Origin: Magicicada septendecula
Taxonomy: Eukaryota; Arthropoda; Insecta; Hemiptera; Cicadidae
Reading direction: 5' to 3'
NCBI GenBank assembly: GCA_034769895.1
Contig: CM068374.1
Span: 357,713,802-357,777,801, forward strand
DNA length: 64,000 nt
Below the pieces are notes generated by a model. The model saw nothing but the letters and a program-made list of their open reading frames with translations. It made no database searches and was not told the origin of the DNA. Shown here one piece after another: positions 37,028 to 52,009 of the stretch. A program made the translations under genes and the position numbers. Within the stretch, counting starts at the first letter, position 1, and every line of letters begins with the position of its first letter.

Positions 37028-38385
37028 GAAATACTGAATGAACATTTAATTATGTGAGTAATGGTAAAATTACCTGGCTGATTTAGGTACTGAAGTGTGG
37101 TAAATAATAAATTATGACAAAAATCTGTAAATAAATGTGTTAGTGTTAAATGTATTGTGTCAAGATTATATTGTTGGAATGCAGATTATAGTTTATGTAA
37201 CAATGTTTGCAGTATGTTATAATAATAATAATATTTTATTTTACTAAAATAATGAACAAGAGGTAATAAGGAATTTATTTTGAATTGTGTGTTTATATTA
37301 AAAGTGTTTTAAATAATGTAACTAAAGCTAAATTGTTTTTAGTAGAGGTGGAATTAAAGTAATAAAACGGGTCAATTTTATTAATGAAGTCAAATTAATT
37401 TTGATATGAATTGGTACAAAAATAGCAGTTGATTAATATGGCAACACTAAAAGGTATAGAAATTGAAAATTGAAGGAAGTACATGTGTCAGTAGTGTTGT
37501 AATCAGAATGTTGAGACTGAGTCTGTTTATAAAATAAGTCTTGCAGACCATTGTTGATGTAAACAGGTGTGTTGTTTGTTGTGACTAAGGTTTACAGTCA
37601 TGTGTTGTAGTTGACAACAACAAGAATGTTGTATTTTGATGAATCAGTGCCATGAGCAAAATCTCATTATGAAACAAAAGAAATGAAGTTAACCTTTTGC
37701 AGATAATATAATAATGAGGTAATTACCGTAACTTAGAGTTTTGAGAAATTAAATTAAATTAATTGAAAAGGTGAATTTTAATAATGATTTAACTCATTTC
37801 TGATTGGAATGAAGAAAGAAATGCGAATTGATTAATGAATAAAGTTTTATGTATTGTATTTTATGTAATCCATTTGTGACTTTTGGTGGGCGATGGTATC
37901 TTGGTAGGAGAAAACAATGTATATAATTTGTAGGGGATTTATGTGTATTGGTAGGAGAAAACAATATGTATATAATTTGTAAGGGATTTATGTGTACCAG
38001 CTGTAAGTATACAGAAGTTTATATAACCAAAATTATGCAACCAGTACTTGGTTAACGAACCAGTACGACTAAGAGGAAACCAATCAGTTGTAGATATGGT
38101 ATAATGGAAGGCCTGTTTGTTAATTTTTTAATTGAATGTTTCAGAGTCAGGTGATACTTTGCCAGGTGCCCGTCTGATTTTATGGTGTTGGGATCTCGAA
38201 TAGAGAAGTCCAGTAATCTCGTACGGGTGCTGCCACAGTCACCGGACTAGGGGGGTAAGTGCCCATGATTTTAGTAGAGAGTTCAGGGGGGTTGTGGCGC
38301 CATATCCTCACTGATCCTCTTAGGTTTTAGGCAATGAGAGTTTTTATGCTTCATCATACAACCTCTCATTGGGGGGGGGGGGTAT
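37028..38385 (+). other. U7 non-coding 3' region and PPT
   Basis: Same layout. The inverted repeat 5' arm reads CTTTGCCAG, which breaks its pairing; U8 and U9 share this. PPT of 12 G at 38371-38382. Confidence 0.65.
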
Positions 38386-39555
38386 TGTAACGGTACAGAA
38401 TTGTGGGCTACAATAGTTTCAATTTCAATTCAGTTTTAATTTTTAATTGTCAGTATTCACCTGTGAGGTGCCCCTTGTACATACAGTGTTATTGTTGATG
38501 TCTGGAGACAACCCAGACGTGTTATGTAATAGCTTGCCAGCAGCAGTCTATGTGAATCACAGTATGCAGATTATCATCATAGTGTCAGCATCAGACCGCA
38601 GTAAGGAGCAGTATACAGTGCATTAATAAGTTAAACGGTGGCCTCGGGTGTGTAAGATAGGCCGAAAGTAAAAACGGCCTATCTAATAAAACATGTAAAA
38701 AGTTCTACGGCCAGGAAATTTAACCATCTAAGTGCTCGAGCAAAGTTATGTCGGCCAACTTAATATTAACACCTATATAGATCTTAAATCAAATTAGTGA
38801 ACATTGAGTTAAAAATAGTGAACTCATTATAAACAGTAGTGGGAGTGTGTACGAACTAAGAAAGCGATCAACTGGTTAAAAAGTGATCCGTGCTCGTACC
38901 GATAAAGTTACGTGGACCTATACCATCATTATATGTGAATAATGATCAGTAAAACTCAGTGATTATATGTGAATCAGTAAAACTCAGTGACAGCAGAGAT
39001 AAAATTATACAGCGATTTTCAAAGTGAGGGATAAAAAACGTGCATCCCCAGTTGGAGCGAAGCCACTACCAGGATGAGTACCATATTATTATTTCAGAAC
39101 TTTTAACCACTATATTGTAACATTTACTTTTACAGACACTTTACTAAAAGAGATCTCTAAGGGAAAGATATAAATTAAACAAATAAAAATAAACGTACTG
39201 GTTCATTATAAATATTCATTAAAAATATAAATAATTTGTTGTAGTCTAAGAAATGTTATATTAAGAAATATTCATTTTACTAATTCGTTGGATTTCATAT
39301 GTTACTAATGAAGATTATATTCACATAGGCCTACCCTAAAAGAAATTAGAACTTTAATTGTTATCAAAGGAAGACGAAGTAATTAATTTGTTTAATAAAC
39401 TAGAAGCAATTTGTTTAAAATATAAACTGTGTTATTATATTTTTACCGTCCTTCCCAAATAACCTATCTGCAGTAGTTTTCGTCTGTACGACTCTGGAAA
39501 AGAACCCTAAGGTAGGAGTTAATTATTAAGAACTGAAGTAATTAATATAGTTTCA
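38386..39555 (+). repeat. U8 LTR (1170 bp)
   Basis: TGTAAC...GTTTCA. Carries GTCGGCCAACTT (others GGCCGACTT), shared with U9 and U10, and a private ACGTGTTATG. Followed by ATTCAGCTGCAG in the leader, shared only with U9. Confidence 0.8.
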
Positions 39556-39750
39556 GTGGCCCCCGAAACGGACGGCGAGTGTAATTTTTTATTACATTCG
39601 CCAGACCTAATTCAGCTGCAGAACGGGTTATTTGGGAAGTGAGGGCGTGTTTGTAAAAAATATAAATGTTTAATGAAGTTTTATATAATCAATTTAAGAG
39701 ATTTATAATTCTGTAGACAGTTTATTGTGTATTCAAATAAATTGACAAAA

Positions 39751-41181
39751 ATGGAAAATATAGAGAATAAAATGAATATGACCAACTCGGTAGTTACGAG
39801 TGAGTCAGGAGGTGGCTTAACGCCAATTATTCCAATTTAATCAGTCGTAGCGAATGATTCACGGCTGGAGACAACTCCAAGCTGAATAGAAGAAAATAGT
39901 TTAGATGAAAACAATATAACACAATCCATAGTAATTAGTGAGGCGGGAGCAAAATCTACTCCCGTAGCGACCAGAGTAAAAGAAAAAGGGTTGTCAATGG
40001 ATGACCTGTATAACCTAATGAGAACAATGTCTGAGAATATAAATAGTAATTTCAATGAAAGTTTCAAGAACAAAATATAAAGCTAAATAGTCGTTTTGAT
40101 AGTAATGAAGAAAAGTTTGAGACAAAATTCGATAAATTAAATAAACGTTTGATATGCATGACCATAAATTGGATGAAATAAAGAGCAATATTAATAAGAT
40201 GAAACTACAAAATTCTAATATCGATAAACGTATAAATGATATAGATGAGCGATGTAATGTTATTTTTGAACAAGTAATTACAGTAAATGATAATTTAAAA
40301 AGCTTTGCAAGTAACAGTGGTAATATGACAACAGATAGTAGAGAAATTAATAACAAGGTGAGTAATACCGATGATTATAATAATGTGTTAAAAAGTGATA
40401 CAGTAGATAATAGTAGTGATAATGAGAGTTGAGGTTGATCAGGGATTGCTAGTTAGCGCTTATGATTTAGAAAGGGAGTATAGTGACAGTTTAAGTGTAG
40501 AGTATGAACAGAGGGCAAATTTTTCTTGTAGTAGAGGTGAAGGAAAGGCTTCACAAGTGTTGTTGGAGGACAAGAGTTCCTCGATAGTTTTTGTAGAAGA
40601 CAAAAGGTCTTCAAAATGTCAAAAAAGTTGTTTGTGTTTATCTGGTAGAGCCAGATGGTGTTTAAATAATTTAGTGGTGTTGCCCTCTGTGTGGAGTGAG
40701 AATGTGAAATGTTGTGGTGCTGAAAGTGATTATGAGAGAGAGAAAGAGTTAGAATGGTTTAAGCTAAATAGAGGTTATGGAGAGTTGACAGAGAAGATGA
40801 ATATTAAGAGAATTATGATAAACAATGTAGATTTACCTTGTGCAGTAGTAAACAATGACAATGATTATATTGATGATAATAGCATACACTTACCTGTAGT
40901 GAGGGTCAGCGTATTAGTAACAGCTGACACCTATAGCGATGACAAATTAAAGGATGTGATTGTAATAACAAATACTGACGGAGACTTGACAAAAAATATT
41001 AATGTAGACATTATTTATGGTAAGGTAATAATGGGGGGGTAACCCTATGTATTATTATTGTGGTACAATGGAAAAAACAAATTTTTATGGGTATTGTACA
41101 AATGATATCCATATGAGACATATAAATAAAAATGAAAAATGTTATGTGATAGGAAGACTAATTTTTGATGATGGGGGTTGA
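39751..41181 (+). pseudogene. U8 gag-like frame, broken
   Basis: Keeps ATGGAA but has TAA near 39838, the codon-45 TGA, the common frame change, and a private one-base loss (ACGTTTGATATGC at about 40146-40158). It has the 11-bp deletion and the seven-G run ending the frame from 40416 at 41042. One substitution changes GGTGATGAAAG to GGTGCTGAAAG (Asp to Ala). Confidence 0.7.
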
Positions 41182-42538
41182 GAAATACTGAATGAACATT
41201 TAATTATGTGAGTAATGGTAAAATTACCTGGCTGATTTAGGTACTGAAGTGTGGTAAATAATAAATTATGACAAAAATCTGTAAATAAATGTGTTAGTGT
41301 TAAATGTATTGTGTCAAGATTATATTGTTGGAATGCAGATTATAGTTTATGTAACAATGTTTGCAGTATGTTATAATAATAATAATATTTTATTTTACTA
41401 AAATAATGAACAAGAGGTAATAAGGAATTTATTTTGAATTGTGTGTTTATATTAAAAGTGTTTTAAATAATGTAACTAAAGCTAAATTGTTTTTAGTAGA
41501 GGTGGAATTAAAGTAATAAAACGGGTCAATTTTATTAATGAAGTCAAATTAATTTTGATATGAATTGGTACAAAAATAGCAGTTGATTAATATGGCAACA
41601 CTAAAAGGTATAGAAATTGAAAATTGAAGGAAGTACATGTGTCAGTAATGTTGTAATCAGAATGTTGAGACTGAGTCTGTTTATAAAATAAGTCTTGCAG
41701 ACCATTGTTGATGTAAACAGGTGTGTTGTTTGTTGTGACTAAGGTTTACAGTCATGTGTTGTAGTTGACAACAACAAGAATGTTGTATTTTGATGAATCA
41801 GTGCCATGAGCAAAATCTCATTATGAAACAAAAGAAATGAAGTTAACCTTTTGCAGATAATATAATAATGAGGTAATTACCGTAACTTAGAGTTTTGAGA
41901 AATTAAATTAAATTAATTGAAAAGGTGAATTTTAATAATGATTTAACTCATTTCTGATTGGAATGAAGAAAGAAATGCGAATTGATTAATGAATAAAGTT
42001 TTATGTATTGTATTTTATGTAATCCATTTGTGACTTTTGGTGGGCGATGGTATCTTGGTAGGAGAAAACAATGTATATAATTTGTAGGGGATTTATGTGT
42101 ATTGGTAGGAGAAAACAATATGTATATAATTTGTAAGGTATTTATGTGTACCAGCTGTAAGTATACAGAAGTTTATATAACCAAAATTATGCAACCAGTA
42201 CTTGGTTAACGAACCAGTACGACTAAGAGGAAACCAATCAGTTGTAGATATGGTATAATGGAAGGCCTGTTTGTTAATTTTTTAATTGAATGTTTCAGAG
42301 TCAGGTGATACTTTGCCAGGTGCCCATCTGATTTTATGGTGTTGGGATCTCGAATAGAGAAGTCCAGTAATCTCGTACGGGTGCTGCCACAGTCACCGGA
42401 CTAGGGGGGTAAGTGCCCATGATTTTAGTAGAGAGTTCAGGGGGGTTGTGGCGCCATATCCTCACTGATCCTCTTAGGTTTTAGGCAATGAGAGTTTTTA
42501 TGCTTCATCATACAACCTCTCATTGGGGGGGGGGGTAT
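41182..42538 (+). other. U8 non-coding 3' region and PPT
   Basis: Same layout. Private CAGTAATGTTG near 41644, and TTTGCCAGGTGCCCATCTG in the inverted repeat. PPT of 11 G at 42525-42535. Confidence 0.65.
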
Positions 42539-43708
42539 TGTAACGGTACAGAATTGTGGGCTACAATAGTTTCAATTTCAATTCAGTTTTAATTTTTAAT
42601 TGTCAGTATTCACCTGTGAGGTGCCCCTTGTACATACAGTGTTATTGTTGATGTCTGGAGACAACCCAGACGTGTTACGTAATAGCTTGCCAGCAGCAGT
42701 CTATGTGAATCACAGTATGCAGATTATCATCATAGTGTCAGCATCAGACCGCAGTAAGGAGCAGTATACAGTGCATTAATAAGTTAAACGGTGGCCTCGG
42801 GTGTGTAAGATAGGCCGAAAGTAAAAACGGCCTATCTAATAAAACATGTAAAAAGTTCTACGGCCAGGAAATTTAACCATCTAAGTGCTCGAGCAAAGTT
42901 ATGTCGGCCAACTTAATATTAACACCTATATAGATCTTAAATCAAATTAGTGAACATTGAGTTAAAAATAGTGAACTCATTATAAACAGTAGTGGGAGTG
43001 TGTACGAACTAAGAAAGCGATCAACTGGTTAAAAAGTGATCCGTGCTCGTACCGATAAAGTTACGTGGACCTATACCATCATTATATGTGAATAATGATC
43101 AGTAAAACTCAGTGATTATATGTGAATCAGTAAAACTCAGTGACAGCAGAGATAAAATTATACAGCGATTTTCAAAGTGAGGGATAAAAAACGTGCATCC
43201 CCAGTTGGAGCGAAGCCACTACCAGGATGAGTACCATATTATTATTTCAGAACTTTTAACCACTATATTGTAACATTTACTTTTACAGACACTTTACTAA
43301 AAGAGATCTCTAAGGGAAAGATATAAATTAAACAAATAAAAATAAACGTACTGGTTCATTATAAATATTCATTAAAAATATAAATAATTTGTTGTAGTCT
43401 AAGAAATGTTATATTAAGAAATATTCATTTTACTAATTCGTTGGATTTCATATGTTACTAATGAAGATTATATTCACATAGGCCTACCCTAAAAGAAATT
43501 AGAACTTTAATTGTTATCAAAGGAAGACGAAGTAATTAATTTGTTTAATAAACTAGAAGCAATTTGTTTAAAATATAAACTGTGTTATTATATTTTTACC
43601 GTCCTTCCCAAATAACCTATCTGCAGTAGTTTTCGTCTGTACGACTCTGGAAAAGAACCCTAAGGTAGGAGTTAATTATTAAGAAATGAAGTAATTAATA
43701 TAGTTTCA
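42539..43708 (+). repeat. U9 LTR (1170 bp)
   Basis: TGTAAC...GTTTCA. Shares GGCCAACTT with U8 and U10. Its leader has the ATTCAGCTGCAG variant of U8. No private break seen. Confidence 0.8.
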
Positions 43709-43903
43709 GTGGCCCCCGAAACGGACGGCGAGTGTAATTTTTTATTACATTCGCCAGACCTAATTCAGCTGCAGAACGGGTTATTTGGGAAGTGAGGGCG
43801 TGTTTGTAAAAAATATAAATGTTTAATGAAGTTTTATATAATCAATTTAAGAGATTTATAATTCTGTAGACAGTTTATTGTGTATTCAAATAAATTGACA
43901 AAA

Positions 43904-45335
43904 ATGGAAAATATAGAGAATAAAATGAATATGACCAACTCGGTAGTTACGAGTGAGTCAGGAGGTGGCTTAACGCCAATTATTCCAATTTAATCAGTCG
44001 TAGCGAATGATTCACGGCTGGAGACAACTCCAAGCTGAATAGAAGAAAATAGTTTAGATGAAAACAATATAACACAATCCGTAGTAATTAGTGAGGCGGG
44101 AGCAAAATCTACTCCCGTAGCGACCAGAGTAAAAGAAAAAGTGTTGTCAATGGATGACCTGTATAACCTAATGAGAACAATGTCTGAGAATATAAATAGT
44201 AATTTCAATGAAAGTTTCAAGAACAAAATATAAAGCTAAATAGTCGTTTTGATAGTAATGAAGAAAAGTTTGAGACAAAATTCGATAAATTAAATAAACG
44301 TTTTGATATGCATGACCATAAATTGGATGAAATAAAGAGCAATATTAATAAGATGAAACTACAAAATTCTAATATCGATAAACGTATAAATGATATAGAT
44401 GAGCGATGTAATGTTATTTTTGAACAAGTAATTACAGTAAATGATAATTTAAAAAGCTTTGCAAGTAACAGTGGTAATATGACAACAGATAGTAGAGAAA
44501 TTAATAACAAGGTGAGTAATACCGATGATTATAATAATGTGTTAAAAAGTGATACAGTAGATAATAGTAGTGATAATGAGAGTTGAGGTTGATCAGGGAT
44601 TGCTAGTTAGCGCTTATGATTTAGAAAGGGAGTATAGTGACAGTTTAAGTGTAGAGTATGAACAGAGGGCAAATTTTTCTTGTAGTAGAGGTGAAGGAAA
44701 GGCTTCACAAGTGTTGTTGGAGGACAAGAGTTCCTCGATAGTTTTTGTAGAAGACAAAAGGTCTTCAAAATGTCAAAAAAGTTGTTTGTGTTTATCTGGT
44801 AGAGCCAGATGGTGTTTAAATAATTTAGTGGTGTTGCCCTCTGTGTGGAGTGAGAATGTGAAATGTTGTGGTGATGAAAGTGATTATGAGAGAGAGAAAG
44901 AGTTAGAATGGTTTAAGCTAAATAGAGGTTATGGAGAGTTGACAGAGAAGATGAATATTAAGAGAATTATGATAAACAATGTAGATTTACCTTGTGCAGT
45001 AGTAAACAATGACAATGATTATATTGATGATAATAGCATACACTTACCTGTAGTGAGGGTCAGCGTATTAGTAACAGCTGACACCTATAGCGATGACAAA
45101 TTAAAGGATGTGATTGTAATAACAAATACTGACGGAGACTTGACAAAAAATATTAATGTAGACATGATTTATGGTAAGGTAATAATGGGGGGGTAACCCT
45201 ATGTATTATTATTGTGGTACAATGGAAAAAACAAATTTTTATGGGTATTGTACAAATGATATCCATATGAGACATATAAATAAAAATGAAAAATGTTATG
45301 TGATAGGAAGACTAATTTTTGATGATGGGGGTTGA
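43904..45335 (+). pseudogene. U9 gag-like frame, broken
   Basis: ATGGAA kept. TAA near 43991, codon-45 TGA, common frame change, 11-bp deletion. A private substitution gives AAAGTGTTGTC for AAAGGGTTGTC. The seven-G run stops the frame from 44570 at 45196. Confidence 0.7.
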
Positions 45336-46691
45336 GAAATACTGAATGAACATTTAATTATGTGAGTAATGGTAAAATTACCTGGCTGATTTAGGTACTG
45401 AAGTGTGGTAAATAATAAATTATGACAAAAATCTGTAAATAAATGTGTTAGTGTTAAATGTATTGTGTCAAGATTATATTGTTGGAATGCAGATTATAGT
45501 TTATGTAACAATGTTTGCAGTATGTTATAATAATAATAATATTTTATTTTACTAAAATAATGAACAAGAGGTAATAAGGAATTTATTTTGAATTGTGTGT
45601 TTATATTAAAAGTGTTTTAAATAATGTAACTAAAGCTAAATTGTTTTTAGTAGAGGTGGAATTAAAGTAATAAAACGGGTCAATTTTATTAATGAAGTCA
45701 AATTAATTTTGATATGAATTGGTACAAAAATAGCAGTTGATTAATATGGCAACACTAAAAGGTATAGAAATTGAAAATTGAAGGAAGTACATGTGTCAGT
45801 AGTGTTGTAATCAGAATGTTGAGACTGAGTCTGTTTATAAAATAAGTCTTGCAGACCATTGTTGATGTAAACAGGTGTGTTGTTTGTTGTGACTAAGGTT
45901 TACAGTCATGTGTTGTAGTTGACAACAACAAGAATGTTGTATTTTGATGAATCAGTGCCATGAGCAAAATCTCATTATGAAACAAAAGAAATGAAGTTAA
46001 CCTTTTGCAGATAATATAATAATGAGGTAATTACCGTAACTTAGAGTTTTGAGAAATTAAATTAAATTAATTGAAAAGGTGAATTTTAATAATGATTTAA
46101 TTCATTTCTGATTGGAATGAAGAAAGAAATGCGAATTGATTAATGAATAAAGTTTTATGTATTGTATTTTATGTAATCCATTTGTGACTTTTGGTGGGCG
46201 ATGGTATCTTGGTAGGAGAAAACAATGTATATAATTTGTAGGGGATTTATGTGTATTGGTAGGAGAAAACAATATGTATATAATTTGTAAGGGATTTATG
46301 TGTACCAGCTGTAAGTATACAGAAGTTTATATAACCAAAATTATGCAACCAGTACTTGGTTAACGAACCAGTACGACTAAGAGGAAACCAATCAGTTGTA
46401 GATATGGTATAATGGAAGGCCTGTTTGTTAATTTTTTAATTGAATGTTTCAGAGTCAGGTGATACTTTGCCAGGTGCCCATCTGATTTTATGGTGTTGGG
46501 ATCTCGAATAGAGAAGTCCAGTAATCTCGTACGGGTGCTGCCACAGTCACCGGACTAGGGGGGTAAGTGCCCATGATTTTAGTAGAGAGTTCAGGGGGGT
46601 TGTGGCGCCATATCCTCACTGATCCTCTTAGGTTTTAGGCAATGAGAGTTTTTATGCTTCATCATACAACCTCTCATTGGGGGGGGGGTAT
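45336..46691 (+). other. U9 non-coding 3' region and PPT
   Basis: Same layout. Private TTTAATTCATTTC near 46099. Inverted repeat arm broken as in U7 and U8. PPT of 10 G at 46679-46688. Confidence 0.65.
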
Positions 46692-47859
46692 TGTAACGGT
46701 ACAGAATTGTGGGCTACAATAGTTTCAATTTCAATTCAGTTTTAATTTTTAATTGTCAGTATTCACCTGTGAGGTGCCCCTTGTACATACAGTGTTATTG
46801 TTGATGTCTGGAGACAACCCAGACGTGTCACGTAATAGCTTGCCAGCAGCAGTCTATGTGAATCACAGTATGCAGATTATCATCATAGTGTCAGCATCAG
46901 ACCGCAGTAAGGAGCAGTATACAGTGCATTAATAAGTTAAACGGTGGCCTCGGGTGTGTAAGATAGGCCGAAAGTAAAAACGGCCTATCTAATAAAACAT
47001 GTAAAAAGTTCTACGGCCAGGAAATTTAACCATCTAAGTGCTCGAGCAAAGTTATGTCGGCCAACTTAATATTAACACCTATATAGATCTTAAATCAAAT
47101 TAGTGAACATTGAGTTAAAAATAGTGAACTCATTATAAACAGTAGTGGGAGTGTGTACGAACTAAGAAAGCGATCAACTGGTTAAAAAGTGATCCGTGCT
47201 CGTATCGATAAAGTTACGTGGACCTATACCATCATTATATGTGAATAATGATCAGTAAAACTCAGTGATTATATGTGAATCAGTAAAACTCAGTGACAGC
47301 AGAGATAAAATTATACAGCGATTTTCAAAGTGAGGGATAAAAAACGTGCATCCCCAGTTGGAGCGAAGCCACTACCAGGATGAGTACCATATTATTATTT
47401 CAGAACTTTTAACCACTATATTGTAACATTTACTTTTACAGACACTTTACTAAAAGAGATCTCTAAGGGAAAGATATAAAAAAACAAATAAAAATAAACG
47501 TACTGGTTCATTATAAATATTCATTAAAATATAAATAATTTGTTGTAGTCTAAGAAATGTTATATTAAGAAATATTCATTTTACTAATTCGTTGGATTTC
47601 ATATGTTACTAATGAAGATTATATTCACATAGGCCTACCCTAAAAGAAATTAGAACTTTAATTGTTATCAAAGGAAGACGAAGTAATTAATTTGTTTAAT
47701 AAACTAGAAGCAATTTGTTTAAAATATAAACTGTGTTATTATATTTTTACCGTCCTTCCCAAATAACCTATCTGCAGTAGTTTTCGTCTGTACGACTCTG
47801 GAAAAGAACCCTAAGGTAGGAGTTAATTATTAATAAATGAAGTAATTAATATAGTTTCA
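46692..47859 (+). repeat. U10 LTR (1168 bp)
   Basis: TGTAAC...GTTTCA. Shares ACGTGTCACG and CTCGTATCG with U7. Two bases shorter: GATATAAAAAAACAAAT near 47475 (shared with U13) and one A fewer near 47526. Confidence 0.8.
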
Positions 47860-48054
47860 GTGGCCCCCGGAATGGACGGCGAGTGTAATTTTTTATTACA
47901 TTCGCCAGACCTAATTAAGCTGCAGAACGGGTTATTTGGGAAGTGAGGGCGTGTCTGTAAAAAATATAAATGTTCAATGAAGTTTTATATAATCAATTTA
48001 AGAGATTTATAATTCTGTAGACAGTTTATTGTGTATTCAAATTAATTGACGAAA

Positions 48055-49486
48055 ATGTAAAATATAGAGAATAAAATGAATATGACCAACTCGGTAGTTA
48101 CGAGTGAGTCAGGAGGTGGCTTAACGCCAATTATTCCAATTTAATCAGTCGTAGCGAATGATTCACGGCTGGAGACAACTCCAAGCTGAATAGAAGAAAA
48201 TAGTTTAGATGAAAACAATATAACACAATCCGTAGTAATTAGTGAGGCGGGAGCAAAATCTACTCCCGTAGCGACCAGAGTAAAAGAAAAAGGGTTGTCA
48301 ATGGATGACCTGTATAACCTAATGAGAACAATGTCTGAGAATATAAATAGTAATTTCAATGAAAGTTTCAAGAACAAAATATAAAGCTAAATAGTCGTTT
48401 TGATAGTAATGAAGAAAAGTTTGAGGCAAAATTCGATAAATTAAATAAACGTTTTGATATGCATGACCATAAATTGGATGAAATAAAGAGCAATATTAAT
48501 AAGATGAAACTACAAAATTCTAATATCGATAAACGTATAAATGATATAGATGAGCGATGTAATGTTATTTTTGAACAAGTAATTACAGTAAATGATAATT
48601 TAAAAAGCTTTGCAAGTAACAGTGGTAATATGACAACAGATAGTAGAGAAATTAATAACAAGGTGAGTAATACCGATGATTATAATAATGTGTTAAAAAG
48701 TGATACAGTAGATAATAGTAGTGATAATGAGAGTTGAGGTTGATCAGGGATTGCTAGTTAGCGCTTATGATTTAGAAAGGGAGTATAGTGACAGTTTAAG
48801 TGTAGAGTATGAACAGAGGGCAAATTTTTCTTGTAGTAGAGGTGAAGGAAAGGCTTCACAAGTGTTGTTGGAGGACAAGAGTTCCTCGATAGTTTTTGTA
48901 GAAGACAAAAGGTCTTCAAAATGTCAAAAAAGTTGTTTGTGTTTATCTGGTAGAGCCAGATGGTGTTTAAATAATTTAGTGGTGTTGCCCTCTGTGTGGA
49001 GTGAGAATGTGAAATGTTGTGGTGATGAAAGTGATTATGAGAGAGAGAAAGAGTTAGAATGGTTTAAGCTAAATAGAGGTTATGGAGAGTTGACAGAGAA
49101 GATGAATATTAAGAGAATTATGATAAACAATGTAGATTTACCTTGTGCAGTAGTAAACAATGACAATGATTATATTGATGATAATAGCATACACTTACCT
49201 GTAGTGAGGGTCAGCGTATTAGTAACAGCTGACACCTATAGCGATGACAAATTAAAGGATGTGATTGTAATAACAAATACTGACGGAGACTTGACAAAAA
49301 ATATTAATGTAGACATGATTTATGATAAGGTAATAATGGGGGGGTAACCCTATGTATTATTATTGTGGTACAATGGAAAAAACAAATTTTTATGGGTATT
49401 GTACAAATGATATCCATATGAGACATATAAATAAAAATGAAAAATGTTATGTGATAGGAAGACTAATTTTCGATGATGGGGGTTGA
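48055..49486 (+). pseudogene. U10 gag-like frame, broken
   Basis: ATG followed by TAA, with GACGAAAATGTAAAAT as in U13. TAA near 48143, codon-45 TGA, common frame change, 11-bp deletion, and the seven-G run stopping the frame from 48721 at 49347. A private change gives TTGAGGCAAAATTC for TTGAGACAAAATTC. Confidence 0.7.
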
Positions 49487-50840
49487 GAAATACTGAATGA
49501 ACATTTAATTATGTGAGTAATGGTAAAATTACCTGGCTGATTTAGGTACTGAAGTGTGGTAAATAATAAATTATGACAAAAATCTGTAAATAAATGTGTT
49601 AGTGTTAAATGTATTGTGTCAAGATTATATTGTTGGAATGCAGATTATAGTTTATGTAACAATGTTTGCAGTATGTTATAATAATAATAATATTTTATTT
49701 TACTAAAATAATGAACAAGAGGTAATAAGGAATTTATTTTGAATTGTGTGTTTATATTAAAAGTGTTTTAAATAATGTAACTAAAGCTAAATTGTTTTTA
49801 GTAGAGGTGGAATTAAAGTAATAAAACGGGTCAATTTTATTAATGAAGTCAAATTAATTTTGATATGAATTGGTACAAAAATAGCAGTTGATTAATATGG
49901 CAACACTAAAAGGTATAGAAATTGAAAATTGAAGGAAGTACATGTGTCAGTAGTGTTGTAATCAGAATGTTGAGACTGAGTCTGTTTATAAAATAAGTCT
50001 TGCAGACCATTGTTGATGTAAACAGGTGTGTTGTTTGTTGTGACTAAGGTTTACAGTCATGTGTTGTAGTTGACAACAACAAGAATGTTGTATTTTGATG
50101 AATCAGTGCCATGAGCAAAATCTCATTATGAAACAAAAGAAATGAAGTTAACCTTTTGCAGATAATATAATAATGAGGTAATTACCGTAACTTAGAGTTT
50201 TGAGAAATTAAATTAAATTAATTGAAAAGGTGAATTTTAATAATGATTTAACTCATTTCTGATTGGAATGAAGAAAGAAATGCGAATTGATTAATGAATA
50301 AAGTTTTATGTATTGTATTTTATGTAATCCATTTGTGACTTTTGGTGGGCGATGGTATCTTGGTAGGAGAAAACAATGTATATAATTTGTAGGGGATTTA
50401 TGTGTATTGGTAGGAGAAAACAATATGTATATAATTTGTAAGGGATTTATGTGTACCAGCTGTAAGTATACAGAAGTTTATATAACCAAAATTATGCAAC
50501 CAGTACTTGGTTAACGAACCAGTACGACTAAGAGGAAACCAATCAGTTGTAGATATGGTATAATGGAAGGCCTGTTTGTTAATTTTTTAATTGAATGTTT
50601 CAGAGTCAGGTGATACTGTGGCGGGTGCCCGTCTGATTTTATGGTGTTGGGATCTCGAATAGAGAAGTCCAGTAATCTCGTACGGGTGCTGCCACAGTCA
50701 CCGGACTAGGGGGGTAAGTGCCCATGATTTTAGTAGAGAGTTCAGGGGGGTTGTGGCGCCATATCCTCACTGATCCTCTTAGGTTTTAGGCAATGAGAGT
50801 TTTTATGCTTCATCATACAACCTCTCATTGGGGGGGGTAT
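49487..50840 (+). other. U10 non-coding 3' region and PPT
   Basis: Same layout. The inverted repeat 5' arm reads CTGTGGCGGGTGCCCGT. The PPT is the shortest in the window, eight G at 50830-50837. Confidence 0.65.
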
Positions 50841-52009
50841 TGTAACGGTACAGAATTGTGGGCTACAATAGTTTCAATTTCAATTCAGTTTTAATTTTTA
50901 ATTGTCAGTATTCACCTGTGAGGTGCCCCTTGTACATACAGTGTTATTGTTGATGTCTGGAGACAACCCAGACGTGTTACGTAATAGCTTGCCAGCAGCA
51001 GTCTATGTGAATCACAGTATGCAGATTATCATCATAGTGTCAGCATCAGACCGCAGTAAGGAGCAGTATACAGTGCATTAATAAGTTAAACGGTGGCCTC
51101 GGGTGTGTAAGATAGGCCGAAAGTAAAAACGGCCTATCTAATAAAACATGTAAAAAGTTCTACGGCCAGGAAATTTAACCATCTAAGTGCTCGAGCAAAG
51201 TTATGTCGGCCGACTTAATATTAACACCTATATAGATCTTAAATCAAATTAGTGAACATTGAGTTAAAAATAGTGAACTCATTATAAACAGTAGTGGGAG
51301 CGTGTACGAACTAAGAAAGCGATCAACTGGTTAAAAAGTGATCCGTGCTCGTACCGATAAAGTTACGTGGACCGATACCATCATTATATGTGAATAATGA
51401 TCAGTAAAACTCAGTGATTATATGTGAATCAGTAAAACTCAGTGACAGCAGAGATAAAATTATACAGCGATTTTAAAGTGAGGGATAAAAAACGTGCATC
51501 CCCAGTTGGAGCGAAGCCACTACCAGGATGAGTACCATATTATTATTTCAGAACTTTTAACCACTATATTGTAACATTTACTTTTACAGACACTTTACTA
51601 AAAGAGATCTCTAAGGGAAAGATATAAATTAAACAAATAAAAATAAACGTACTGGTTCATTATAAATATTCATTAAAAATATAAATAATTTGTTGTAGTC
51701 TAAGAAATGTTATATTAAGAAATATTCATTTTACTAATTCGTTGGATTTCATATGTTACTAATGAAGATTATATTCACATAGGCCTACCCTAAAAGAAAT
51801 TAGAACTTTAATTGTTATCAAAGGAAGACGAAGTAATTAATTTGTTTAATAAACTAGAAGCAATTTGTTTAAAATATAAACTGTGTTATTATATTTTTAC
51901 CGTCCTTCCCAAATAACCTATCTGCAGTAGTTTTCGTCTGTACGACTCTGGAAAAGAACCCTAAGGTAAGAGTTAATTATTAATAAATGAAGTAATTAAT
52001 ATAGTTTCA
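50841..52009 (+). repeat. U11 LTR (1169 bp)
   Basis: TGTAAC...GTTTCA. Shares GGGAGCGTGTACG and the one-base loss GCGATTTTAAAGTG with U12, consistent with U11 and U12 being duplicates of one unit. Confidence 0.8.
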